DNA of 64,000 nt from Candidatus Vecturithrix granuli (GTDB lineage Bacteria; Moduliflexota; Moduliflexia; Moduliflexales; Moduliflexaceae), in NCBI GenBank assembly GCA_000739535.1, contig DF820465.1, forward strand, positions 819,159-883,158, written 5' to 3'. A model generated the notes under the pieces. The model was not told where the DNA came from and did not search any database. It saw only the letters and a program-made list of their open reading frames with translations. How positions within the stretch are numbered: the first letter of the stretch is position 1; every line of letters starts with the position of its first letter. A program made the translations under genes and the position numbers. Of the stretch, positions 53,908 through 62,646 are shown one piece after another.

Positions 53908-56900
53908 TTATCCAAAGGCTCGCTGGATGAGCGCCGGCACATCCAAAATGAGCACAACTTTGCCATCGCCAAGTTTTGAGGCGCTTGACGTAATATCCGA
54001 CCGCATGATTTTATTATCCAGCGATTTAATGACCAGTTCTTCTTTTTCCAGCAACTGGTCGGCCAGAATGCCGACTAATTTGCGATCTGAGGAGTGTACC
54101 ACGATCACAGATAATTTCTTGTTTGATGACGGCGGCTGCGGAATGCCCAAAATATCATAGGGGCGTAGTAAATTTACAACTTCACTGCGCAGTTCAAACA
54201 CTTCGCGGTTGCCAACCACGGAAATCTGGTCGGGCCGGATGCGAATGGCTTCCACCACGTTTGACAGCGGAATCGCAAAGGTGCGTTTGCCAACCTCAAA
54301 GACCATCGCTTGAATGATGGCTAAGGTCAGGGGCAGTTTGATGGTGAAGATCGTCCCTTCCCCCAGGCGACTGTCCAACTCGACCGAGCCATTTAGGTTC
54401 TCCACAGTCTGGCGCACAATCATCATGCCGCTGCTTTCTCCGGCGAGACCGTCAGCGCTTAATCTGCCTGAACTATCCAGAAATAAAAGGTTAAAAGTTT
54501 CTGCTTTCGAGAGCTTTTGCACTCTTTCTGCTGTAATTATACCACTTTCAAAGGCGTGACGTTTCATTTTTTCCAGGTCTAACCCGCGGCCATCGTCCTT
54601 CACCATAATTACGATCTGATTCCCTTCGCGGAAAGAGATCAATTCAATTGTGCCTTTTTTGGGTTTTCCTAATTGTTCTCGCACCATCGGCGGTTCAATA
54701 CTATGATCAATGGTATTTTTGATCAGATACAACAGGGGTTCGTCAATCACGTCCACCAGGGTTTTATCCAGATCCGTTTCTTCGCCGCGTACCTGGAGTT
54801 TCACGTCTTTCCCGCTTTTTAACGCCAGATCGCGTACAATTTTGGGGAATTTGCGAAAGACGACATCAATGGGAGTCATGCGCACTTCCATCACATTTTC
54901 CTGGAGGTTGAGCAGGTTTTTGCGGATATTTGCACTGGTTTTTTGAAGTTGATCCAGTAATTTAACAGAGGTTTGAACGCCGTTGATGGATTCGCGGACT
55001 TCATTGAGGCCACGCGCTAAGGTTGAGCCGCCAATAATCAATTCTCCGATAATGTTGACAATGTCATCTAATTTTTTATAGTCAACGCGCAAGGTGCGGG
55101 ATTTGGTTTTCGCGCCAAATGTGAACGCCTCTTCTCCGGTCGCAAATTCTTCTAAATACTCGGAGTCCTCTTTTTGCACGACCAGGATTTCCGGCAGGGT
55201 GAAGACGCTCAGATTCACGGATGATACCACAACTGCGACATTCACCGCATTGAGAATCTCGGTTTTGTCAGTATCTGTGGTATAGAGGATTTTGAAGACT
55301 TCAGCCGCTTTGAATTCTTTGCTGCTTAAGGGGGGAGCAACTTTCACGACTTCGCCATTGACTCCGAGTTTGCGAACAATAATGAACGCGCCGGCGGATT
55401 TCATCTTCCATTCTGCATCGAACTGAATGTCCAACTGATAAATAGACTTGCCTTTTTTTTTTGCTTCGCGCAGTTTCAGAGCTTCATAGCCAGATAATTC
55501 GATACCGCCACGAGGAACCGGCACTTCAATTTTTTGTTCCAGTTCCGGAGAAAGCTGGGAAATCCGTTGTTGCAGACCAGAAATGTCAAAACTACTGGAA
55601 CGCATGGCTTTATAGTCTTTGACCAGGGTTTTCAGCATTTCAATGGCATAAAAGATCAGCGAGATGACAGGTTTCGGAACCTCCAACTCTTCCTCTAACA
55701 ATTGTTTCTTCAAATAGCCTTCGATCTGTTTGGAAGCAGTGGTAATTTTTTCAAATCCCAAAAAGCCTGCATTGCCTTTTAAGGTATGAAATGCTCCGGT
55801 AATGGCCTTTAATTTGGCTTTCTCCTGGGGTGCATTTTCCAGAGCGACTGCATCGTTATCCAACTTGCGCAGAATGTCATCCACTTCATCAAAGAAAATT
55901 GTGAGATATTCTTGCAGCTCTTCATCTTCTTCCACAGTTTCTTCTTCAATCAATACCAACTCCGGATCCACCTGTTTCAAAAATTCAGAAGAGTAGAGAT
56001 CCGTCTCTAAAGGCTGCGAAGAAATCACGCCATTGTGAAACAGTAATTCTCGAAATGAGAGCAGCCCGATTTTGAATAAGTTATCCATAGTCATGGAATA
56101 TTTATTCAGCGAGAGGATTTGCTCCAATTCTTCTTTTTTGAGAGCCAGGGGGTGAGCCAGGATGTCAGCAGCCTGATCGAGGTGTTGATTAATAAATTGG
56201 GTCGCCTTGCAGAAAGCGCGAATTACTGCCTGCACTGTGTGCGGATACTTTTCCAGGTTCTCCCTGAAAGTCATCAAGACACTCTGATCCACCAACCAAT
56301 TGATGTCCCCTTCATTGTCAGGAATTTCGGAACGCGCGCCAGAAAACCAGAATTTTCCACCAATGGCCTGGGCTTTGCTGGTCCAGGGTTCCCAACAAGC
56401 GATGGCGTCCACTTCGCCCTTTTCCATGGCCTCAAGTTGTTGAGCCGGGAGCAAGTGCACAAACTCTACCGTTGTCAGGTCAATCCCAAATTCTTTGGCC
56501 ATGGCTTGTATGGCAATATAGACCGCCGCGCCTTTGGCCATACCAATCCGTTTGCCTTGCAAGTCCTGAGGTTTATGAATCCCGGCATGTTGATGAACAA
56601 CAATTTGCTGGGTTCCGGAAATATCCGCGAGTGGAGCGACAATTTTGACATCCAATCCCTTTTCTTGTAAAACCAGGGTGGTAATCGGGGTCTGGGTAAA
56701 AGCAAAAGGTTTTTTGGGGGCGTTCATAATCTCTTCCGGCATAATGGTGCCCGAGGAGAGCAGACGATATGAGACATCCAGTCCCTCATCCTGGAAAAAC
56801 CCTTTTTCTTTTGCCAGAATCAATTGTCCCGAAATATTGGGATCGCTGACTCCATATAATTCTATTTTGGTTAATTCAGGCGTTTCTGATGGCATTCTGG

Positions 56901-56934
56901 GAAAGAAACAAAGAAAAAGTAAAGAGCAACTCAC
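53908..56934 (-). CDS. Substrate-binding-domain/CheA fusion histidine kinase
   Basis: 1008 residues from GTG 56934 (a stop lies just upstream); ATG 56895 would drop the short hydrophobic start. Residues ~20-290 are an NMT1/SsuA/TauA-type substrate-binding protein: KIELYGVSDPNISGQLILAK, KPQDLQGKRIGMAKGAAVYI, DAIACWEPWTSKA. Then an acidic linker (~325-345), an Hpt domain with AFHTLKGNAGFLGF (His383), a P2-like segment (~490-590), a dimerisation helix pair (~605-670), HATPase_c with YLIKNTIDHSIEP (N box) and VKDDGRGLDL (G1), an altered G2 box (GESSGM), and a CheW domain (~870-1005). It has no clear membrane helix between sensor and kinase. The response regulator gene follows. A ligand-gated CheA of this build is unusual. 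Confidence 0.88.
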   Translation of the reverse strand: MSCSLLFLCFFPRMPSETPELTKIELYGVSDPNISGQLILAKEKGFFQDEGLDVSYRLLSSGTIMPEEIMNAPKKPFAFTQTPITTLVLQEKGLDVKIVAPLADISGTQQIVVHQHAGIHKPQDLQGKRIGMAKGAAVYIAIQAMAKEFGIDLTTVEFVHLLPAQQLEAMEKGEVDAIACWEPWTSKAQAIGGKFWFSGARSEIPDNEGDINWLVDQSVLMTFRENLEKYPHTVQAVIRAFCKATQFINQHLDQAADILAHPLALKKEELEQILSLNKYSMTMDNLFKIGLLSFRELLFHNGVISSQPLETDLYSSEFLKQVDPELVLIEEETVEEDEELQEYLTIFFDEVDDILRKLDNDAVALENAPQEKAKLKAITGAFHTLKGNAGFLGFEKITTASKQIEGYLKKQLLEEELEVPKPVISLIFYAIEMLKTLVKDYKAMRSSSFDISGLQQRISQLSPELEQKIEVPVPRGGIELSGYEALKLREAKKKGKSIYQLDIQFDAEWKMKSAGAFIIVRKLGVNGEVVKVAPPLSSKEFKAAEVFKILYTTDTDKTEILNAVNVAVVVSSVNLSVFTLPEILVVQKEDSEYLEEFATGEEAFTFGAKTKSRTLRVDYKKLDDIVNIIGELIIGGSTLARGLNEVRESINGVQTSVKLLDQLQKTSANIRKNLLNLQENVMEVRMTPIDVVFRKFPKIVRDLALKSGKDVKLQVRGEETDLDKTLVDVIDEPLLYLIKNTIDHSIEPPMVREQLGKPKKGTIELISFREGNQIVIMVKDDGRGLDLEKMKRHAFESGIITAERVQKLSKAETFNLLFLDSSGRLSADGLAGESSGMMIVRQTVENLNGSVELDSRLGEGTIFTIKLPLTLAIIQAMVFEVGKRTFAIPLSNVVEAIRIRPDQISVVGNREVFELRSEVVNLLRPYDILGIPQPPSSNKKLSVIVVHSSDRKLVGILADQLLEKEELVIKSLDNKIMRSDITSSASKLGDGKVVLILDVPALIQRAFG

Positions 56935-56988
56935 ATATCAGTTTACTTTCTGTCTTTATTCCTTGATCCTGATCCTGATGATACTCAT

Positions 56989-58254
56989 CTAATTCCTGAT
57001 CACGCGACCAGAGGCAATCTCGGTCTGGTCCTGAATTGTCACACCGGACCAAATCAAAACATTGCGACCAACCTTCACCTGTTTATGAATACACACTTCT
57101 TTGCCAAGCACGGTAATGCCCGAACTGAAATCCTGGGGAAATTCTTCATTGGGTACCGACACATCACCTACCCCGATTTGCGACTCTGCGCCAATCATCA
57201 CATCTTTATCGGTAATCACGTAATCGACAACTGCCCCTTGTTTGATCAGGCTTTCGTGAAAAATGATGGAATTTCGGACAACCGCGCCTTCTTCCACAAC
57301 AACTCCGGGCGAGAGAATACTATGTTCTACGGCGCCGCCAATCATGCACCCGGAGGCGATCATGGAGTCTTTCACTCTGGCTGTTGGAAGGATGATAGCG
57401 GGCTGATGGCCGCCAATATTGCGATCTTCAAGATTGGTTCTCACATTCCAGTTCCAAATATCAATTGCAGGAGGGTCGGTTAATAAATCCATATTGGCTT
57501 GCCAATACTCTTCAACCGTACCGCAATAGGCCCAATATCCTTCAAAGGGGTAACCATAGAACTGGCTCTGTGATTGCAGCATATCGGGCACAATATTATC
57601 GGCAAAATTGTGTTTGGAGGCAGGATTACGAGCATCGGCTGCTAATTTTTCGAGCAAAAAATCGGTGTTGAACACATAAATGCCGGCCGAATAATACTCT
57701 CCTTGTATGATTTTGGGTTTTTCCTGGTACGACACGACTCGACCGGTCTCATCGAGGCTCATAATGCCAAAACGCTGCGGATTCGGGGCCGGGAGGCGAT
57801 TACACACCAGGGTACACTCCGCATTCTTATCGAGATGAAAGCGCAGAAGTTGATGATAATCCATTTCATAAATATTTTCTCCGGCCAGGATCATGACCTG
57901 CGACGGGTGGTGGTCGGTGATAAAATTGAGATTTTGGTACACAGCGTCAGCCGTGCCTTTATACCAATCGGCGTCTTTTTTGCCTTTATACGGCGGAAGA
58001 ATTTTGACTGCGCGTGTGCGTCCATACAAATCCCAGGGGATGCCAACGCCAACATGATCAATTAAGGAAGAGGGGCGATATTGCGCCAGAATTCCGACAT
58101 GTTCAATATCGGAATTCGTGAGATTACTCAGCACAAAATCAATGATGCGATACATTCCTCCAAACGGAATTGCCGCTTTTGCTCGACGCTCGGCGAGAAT
58201 CCCCAATGGGCTGAAGGCTCCTCCGGCTAATACCATTGCAACAACTTTTTCCAT
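56989..58254 (-). CDS. glgC: Glucose-1-phosphate adenylyltransferase
   Basis: 421 residues from ATG 58254, chosen for GGAGA upstream and because MEKVVAMVLAGG is the normal family start; a longer frame to 58359 is unlikely. Nucleotide-binding LAGGAFSPLGILAERRAKAA then IPFGGMYRIIDFVLSN (residues ~8-45), GTADAVYQNL, and a C-terminal left-handed beta-helix with hexapeptide repeats. The usual GGxGxRLxPLT consensus is modified here (AFSPLGILAE), worth noting, but the rest is typical GlgC. Makes ADP-glucose for glycogen. Minus strand, in tandem with the CheA fusion gene after a 54-base gap. Confidence 0.9.
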   Translation of the reverse strand: MEKVVAMVLAGGAFSPLGILAERRAKAAIPFGGMYRIIDFVLSNLTNSDIEHVGILAQYRPSSLIDHVGVGIPWDLYGRTRAVKILPPYKGKKDADWYKGTADAVYQNLNFITDHHPSQVMILAGENIYEMDYHQLLRFHLDKNAECTLVCNRLPAPNPQRFGIMSLDETGRVVSYQEKPKIIQGEYYSAGIYVFNTDFLLEKLAADARNPASKHNFADNIVPDMLQSQSQFYGYPFEGYWAYCGTVEEYWQANMDLLTDPPAIDIWNWNVRTNLEDRNIGGHQPAIILPTARVKDSMIASGCMIGGAVEHSILSPGVVVEEGAVVRNSIIFHESLIKQGAVVDYVITDKDVMIGAESQIGVGDVSVPNEEFPQDFSSGITVLGKEVCIHKQVKVGRNVLIWSGVTIQDQTEIASGRVIRN

Positions 58255-58675
58255 AGGTTTTTTCTCCCTGCAAGACTTTATCAACTTCAGTGACTTTTTC
58301 GTTAACGTACAATTGACAAGCAGATATGTCAAGGAAAAATCTTGTCTCGTATTTGTCATAGATCGGGATGGACGGAAAAAAATCTGTCAATCCTTTGAAA
58401 TCGAGAAAGATGAGAGCATAATTTCCAGGGGTTTTGAAAATATGAGGTGAATTCTACAGTCTGATCATAGCAAGATATTTATTTAGTCTTGACAATTTTA
58501 CGCCTTCTCAATACAGGTTCTCAGGAATCTTCATAATGAAGATCCGATATTGGAATTTTTGTGGAAAGCTGGCACGCAAAAGTAGAACTTTTGCACTCCA
58601 ATTCATCATTACAGAATTATTTACAGCAACATATTTGGGGAAATTTTATATCAACGAAAGAAACAGGGCAGGCTC
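58255..58675. other. Intergenic region between divergent glgC and CHASE2 genes
   Basis: 421 bases between divergent genes, so it should hold promoters for both. A TTGACA lies at 58489-58494 (+ strand) with ATACAG 16 bases on, a weak -10. No repeat and no convincing ORF were seen; the ORF 58561-58773 is out of frame with the real gene. Confidence 0.3.
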
Positions 58676-61294
58676 ATGAAACGGTTGATTGCGTTTTTTC
58701 TTGGAATTTTCAGCGCGTTGGTGATGATTGGTATCCATTATTCAACCATTCCGCCTCTATCGCAGTTTCTTAAAAAAATCGAACTTCAAAGCCTTGATTA
58801 TCGGATGAAATATGCGAAGAAGGTGCCCGATCTCTCAGACGCAATTAAGATCGTCTTAGTCAATGATGCAACAAATTTAAGTGATAAACTCGCTGCCTTT
58901 ACTCGCCTCATCACAACGGTGCAAGAGGGGGCATTGAAACCAAAAGTGATCGGGTTTAATTATCGATTTGATGCGTCAGAACATGAAGAGCTCATCAGCA
59001 TTGCTTCAACGGCAGGAAATATTTATTATGGGTATTCCTTTCAATTCCAGGTCGAAGAAGAGTCGCCGAACCAGGATATCTTACCTTTTCGTCTGGAAAT
59101 TACCAATATTGGCGACGACAATTCCAACGTCTTTGAGGCTCAACAAGTGCAACTCCCTTCGCACAAATATCTGACGACCGCCAGAGGCATTGGTTTTGTG
59201 AATACTCTGCCGGATGTTGATGGAGTGTTTCGCCGTATCCCACTTTTCTTGAGATATCAGGGGAATTGGTATGGCTCCTTATCGCTCTTGATCGCGATGG
59301 AATACCTCGATGTCGGGAGTGTTGATATGACGTTTTATCCCGGTCAGTATGTTGAAATTACCAAAATAGATGGCACATTTATGAAAATCCCGGTCAATCA
59401 ATATGGCGAAATGTTGATTGATTTTGCCTACGGTTCTGACAAGAAGAATGGAGTGCCTTTTGAGATATTTTCAATGGAAAATGATGTGTTGGCATATCAA
59501 GAGCAGATTCTTAATGGGGTGATTCCTGAGTCACTCCGGTCGCTGCAAGGGGCGATTGTGCTGGTTGGCTCAGGAGGCCGCTATCCGATTCCTCTCAGCG
59601 CCTCGTATCCGCTCATTGGCATTCATGCCAATTTTATCAATACGATTCTAACGAACCAGTTTATTCGAGATCTATCGCCGGTGTTTTTTGTCGGTGTGCT
59701 CGTTCTGCTTGGGATGTTGACCGGACTGGCGTGCGGAATCCATCGGTGGTGGATTAAAATTCTGCTTGGCCTGCTGCTTGCGGGATGCTATGTTGCGGTG
59801 GCGTTTGGCGTGTTTTATCAGTTTAAACTGTTACTCCCGATCCTTCCTGTACTTCTGACAATCTGTCTGACGACGCTCATCGCAGGGATCGTGGTCCGTC
59901 ATCCTGCACAGCCGAAAACCGCTAAATCGCAGGCCCAACCGATTAAAGAGAAAAAACGCAAAATCAAGGCAGCGCCGGATGATGTGGTGGAATTAGAAAA
60001 TACGCTTATCGAAATTCGTGAAGATTTAGACCGAAAAAGTATCCGTTTACGATCAAAAATTGAAGAAGTGCGTATTCTTCAGGAACAGGCGGAAAGCAAC
60101 CATTACGATTATAGCCGACAGGTCGTGTCGCTGCAAAAAGAGATTCGGGCCAGAGAAATTGAGATCAAGGGATTAATTGCCAAAGAAGAAGAGCTGCGCC
60201 GCCAATTTGAAAATCTTCCGTTTAATGTGCCGGATGTCGTCCAGAGTCGGTATAACCCGGAAGCCATTGTGCAGCTCTTCGCCCCTTATGGGTTTGTGAC
60301 CAATAATGACTATATCTTGCGCACGCTCGCCCGTGCTGAAAAATTAGGAAAAACCTCTGTCGCTTTGTTAATTCAGGGGGAACCTGGCACGGGAAAAAAA
60401 CTCCTGGCTCACATTATCCGCCAATTGAGTTCGCGCCATAATCGTCCGATGCTTGAAGTGATTTGCGCCGGGGATATGGATTTATTGGAAGATGATTTAT
60501 TTGGACATCGTAAAGGTGCGTTTCCAGGGGCCGATGAGCACCGGATGGGGTTCTTCCGCAAAGTGGACGAAGGAACTTTAGTGCTGGAAGAGATTGGGAA
60601 CCTGTCAATGGAAATCCAAACCCGCTTGATTCAAACCGCCAGAGGCAAAGCGGTGCGACCCCTGGGCGAAGATCTGGGGTTTTCTGTAGATGTCAGGATT
60701 ATTGCCACGACCAGTCACAATTTACAGGACCTTGTGGCGAAAGGATTGTTCAGAGAAGATCTGTATCATTATTTTTCTGTGTTTCCGCTCTACCTTTTAC
60801 CTCTGCGCGAGCGCAAGGAAGATATTCCTATGTTGGTGAATCATTTCATTGCCAAATACAATCTCATTCACAGCAAAATCGTCGAAAGAGCCTCTGACGA
60901 CGCATTAAATCTTCTGTTTCAGCATCAATGGCCAGGTAATATCATCGAATTGGAAAAAGTGATTGAACGCGCTATTGCTGAAGTCAATCCGGGGGAACGA
61001 GAACTTGCTGCCAAAAATATCAGCTTTGAAGAAGCTAATCTGAATAGCGGCATTACTGATCCGGGCATGTTAAATTATCTGCTGGCGTTAATGGATAGCC
61101 AGCGAGAATTACCAGCCTACCAACCTTTGCGTGAAAAAGTACTGGCAGAAATTCAACGCTTATATTGCGTCCGGTTATTGCGTCTGCACCAGGGAAATGT
61201 CAAAAATGCCTCTATCGATGCCGGCTTGAAACCGGAAACCTTTAAAAAAATGCTCTCAGAGCTGATGATTGATCCTGAACATTATCACTATTGA
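58676..61294 (+). CDS. CHASE2 sensor with sigma-54-type AAA domain and Fis-like HTH
   Basis: 872 residues. An N-terminal helix and extracytoplasmic CHASE2 domain (~residues 25-330: LQSLDYRMKYAKK, VDGVFRRIPLF) are followed by three membrane helices (~334-408), a coiled coil (~437-515), an AAA+ domain (~545-775) and a Fis-type HTH (~835-872). Walker A GEPGTGKKLLA (~568-578) and the R-finger region FREDLYHYFSVFPL then LPLRERKEDIPML are kept. The sigma-54 contact loop reads GAFPGA (614-619) instead of GAFTGA, and Walker B is LVLEEIGN with Glu in place of the first Asp. By layout a membrane-bound transcription regulator; the changed loop casts doubt on sigma-54 activation. Confidence 0.85.
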   Translation: MKRLIAFFLGIFSALVMIGIHYSTIPPLSQFLKKIELQSLDYRMKYAKKVPDLSDAIKIVLVNDATNLSDKLAAFTRLITTVQEGALKPKVIGFNYRFDASEHEELISIASTAGNIYYGYSFQFQVEEESPNQDILPFRLEITNIGDDNSNVFEAQQVQLPSHKYLTTARGIGFVNTLPDVDGVFRRIPLFLRYQGNWYGSLSLLIAMEYLDVGSVDMTFYPGQYVEITKIDGTFMKIPVNQYGEMLIDFAYGSDKKNGVPFEIFSMENDVLAYQEQILNGVIPESLRSLQGAIVLVGSGGRYPIPLSASYPLIGIHANFINTILTNQFIRDLSPVFFVGVLVLLGMLTGLACGIHRWWIKILLGLLLAGCYVAVAFGVFYQFKLLLPILPVLLTICLTTLIAGIVVRHPAQPKTAKSQAQPIKEKKRKIKAAPDDVVELENTLIEIREDLDRKSIRLRSKIEEVRILQEQAESNHYDYSRQVVSLQKEIRAREIEIKGLIAKEEELRRQFENLPFNVPDVVQSRYNPEAIVQLFAPYGFVTNNDYILRTLARAEKLGKTSVALLIQGEPGTGKKLLAHIIRQLSSRHNRPMLEVICAGDMDLLEDDLFGHRKGAFPGADEHRMGFFRKVDEGTLVLEEIGNLSMEIQTRLIQTARGKAVRPLGEDLGFSVDVRIIATTSHNLQDLVAKGLFREDLYHYFSVFPLYLLPLRERKEDIPMLVNHFIAKYNLIHSKIVERASDDALNLLFQHQWPGNIIELEKVIERAIAEVNPGERELAAKNISFEEANLNSGITDPGMLNYLLALMDSQRELPAYQPLREKVLAEIQRLYCVRLLRLHQGNVKNASIDAGLKPETFKKMLSELMIDPEHYHY

Positions 61295-61320
61295 CATTCC
61301 TGAATTCTCTCATGTCACTG

Positions 61321-61522
61321 ATAAATTTTAGGTAGTGGTTATATGGTAAGTGATGTCTCATTGCCAACGGTGTGGTCAGGAGTGCGACGCGGTCGTCGTA
61401 CCGGCATCTCCGAGGCTGCATCTGTCAGGGCGTTACCCTGAGGCGATGACCTCATCGCACTCTTGTCTCCTGGACAGGGTTCCGCCCCCAGCACTTACAA
61501 TTTAACCACTACCAAATTTTAT
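61321..61522. repeat. ~200-bp folded inverted repeat, copy 2 (MITE-like)
   Basis: Ends ATAAATTTTAGGTAGTGG and the complementary CCACTACCAAATTTTAT, inner arms GGAGTGCGACGCGGTCGTCG / CGATGACCTCATCGCACTC, and the hairpin CAGGGC-GTT-ACCCTG. It matches copy 1 (10813-11012) in length, order and most arm sequence, and differing positions in the inner arms keep pairing. It lies in the 61295-61704 gap. Confidence 0.88.
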
Positions 61523-61557
61523 GCTGCCCGCGCCTGTCTGTTCCACGCAAACAGGTG

Positions 61558-61605
61558 TTCGTAGTTCCTGTTTGAGTGGGCAATCTGAAGGCAGAACGAC
61601 GAACA
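61558..61605. repeat. GTTCGTAGTT...AACGACGAAC inverted repeat
   Basis: Short imperfect arms GTTCGTAGTT and AACGACGAAC, 48 bases overall, of the GTTCGTAG type seen at 34447. Sits upstream of era. Confidence 0.5.
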
Positions 61606-61704
61606 GAGCAAACTTCAGAAAAATTGGGAGGTTTCAGACGCTCGTGCTTTCTTTCCACAACAATTATCTAAAATGTCTGAGATATTCATTTAACCCCTGA
61701 CAAC

Positions 61705-62625
61705 ATGGAGGTGTCTTTTTTGAAAGAAACGCAAATATTTCATTCAGGGTTCATTACCATTATCGGCAGAACCAACGTAGGCAAATCAACGTTGCTGAAT
61801 TGTATCTTACAACAGAAGGTCGCCATTATGTCTGATAAACCCCAGACCACCAGAAATAAAATTATTGGGGTGTATCATGGCGACCATGCGCAGATCGTGT
61901 TCATTGACACGCCCGGGTTTCATAAACCAAAATATCGGTTAAACGAATTGATGATCAAAACCGCGATTAAAACGCTTGAAGGCGTTGATGCGATCTTGTA
62001 TCTGGTGGAACCGGAAGAAACGATCGGGCCGGGAGATCGCTATATCATTGATCTGCTCCAGCCGGTGAAAACGCCGGTAATTTTAGCGATCAATAAGATC
62101 GATCTGGTGCAAAAAGAGCAGTTATTACCCGTGATTGATGCGTATGCCCAGGCCTTTTCGTTTGCAGAGATTATTCCAATTTCCGCCCTGGGGAACGAAA
62201 ATATTGAACATGCTGTTGAAACGCTGCTCAGGTATTTACCAGAGGGGCCGCAATATTATCCGGAGGACATGGTGACAGACCAACCTGAACGTTTCCTTGC
62301 GGCAGAACTGATCAGGGAGAAAGTGCTGGTATCTACACGCGAAGAAATTCCATACTCGATCGCTGTGGTTATTGAGCAGATGAAAACGCGGGAAGATGGA
62401 GCGATTATTGATATTGACGCCACGATTTATGTGGAACGTTCTTCACAAAAAGGCATTCTGATCGGGAAATCAGGGACAATGCTCAAACGGATTGGCACCC
62501 TGGCTCGCAAAGAAATCGAAGTCCTGCTGGGGAGTAAAGTGTTTCTCACTTTGTGGGTCAAAGTGCGAAAAAACTGGCGTATGGATGAAAGTGATCTGCG
62601 CATGTTTGGATACGGCCAATTATAA
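61705..62625 (+). CDS. era: GTPase Era
   Basis: 306 residues. TIIGRTNVGKSTLL is G1, QTTRNK carries the G2 threonine (with DKPQTTR), DTPGFH is G3, INKIDL G4 and ISALGNEN G5; the C-terminal KH domain has IGKSGTMLKRIGTLARKEIE. Era binds 16S rRNA and helps assemble the 30S subunit. ATG 61705 is given, but GGAGG lies inside the first codons and a TTG at 61720 has ideal spacing to it, so the shorter start is quite possible. Confidence 0.95.
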   Translation: MEVSFLKETQIFHSGFITIIGRTNVGKSTLLNCILQQKVAIMSDKPQTTRNKIIGVYHGDHAQIVFIDTPGFHKPKYRLNELMIKTAIKTLEGVDAILYLVEPEETIGPGDRYIIDLLQPVKTPVILAINKIDLVQKEQLLPVIDAYAQAFSFAEIIPISALGNENIEHAVETLLRYLPEGPQYYPEDMVTDQPERFLAAELIREKVLVSTREEIPYSIAVVIEQMKTREDGAIIDIDATIYVERSSQKGILIGKSGTMLKRIGTLARKEIEVLLGSKVFLTLWVKVRKNWRMDESDLRMFGYGQL

Positions 62626-62646
62626 CGCTGGTGGTGTATTATTCTC

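Noticed and set aside
58573-58596. TGGCAC...TTGCAC resembling a sigma-54 promoter before the CHASE2 gene
   Set aside because: The spacing between the two blocks is far longer than the fixed -24/-12 spacing.
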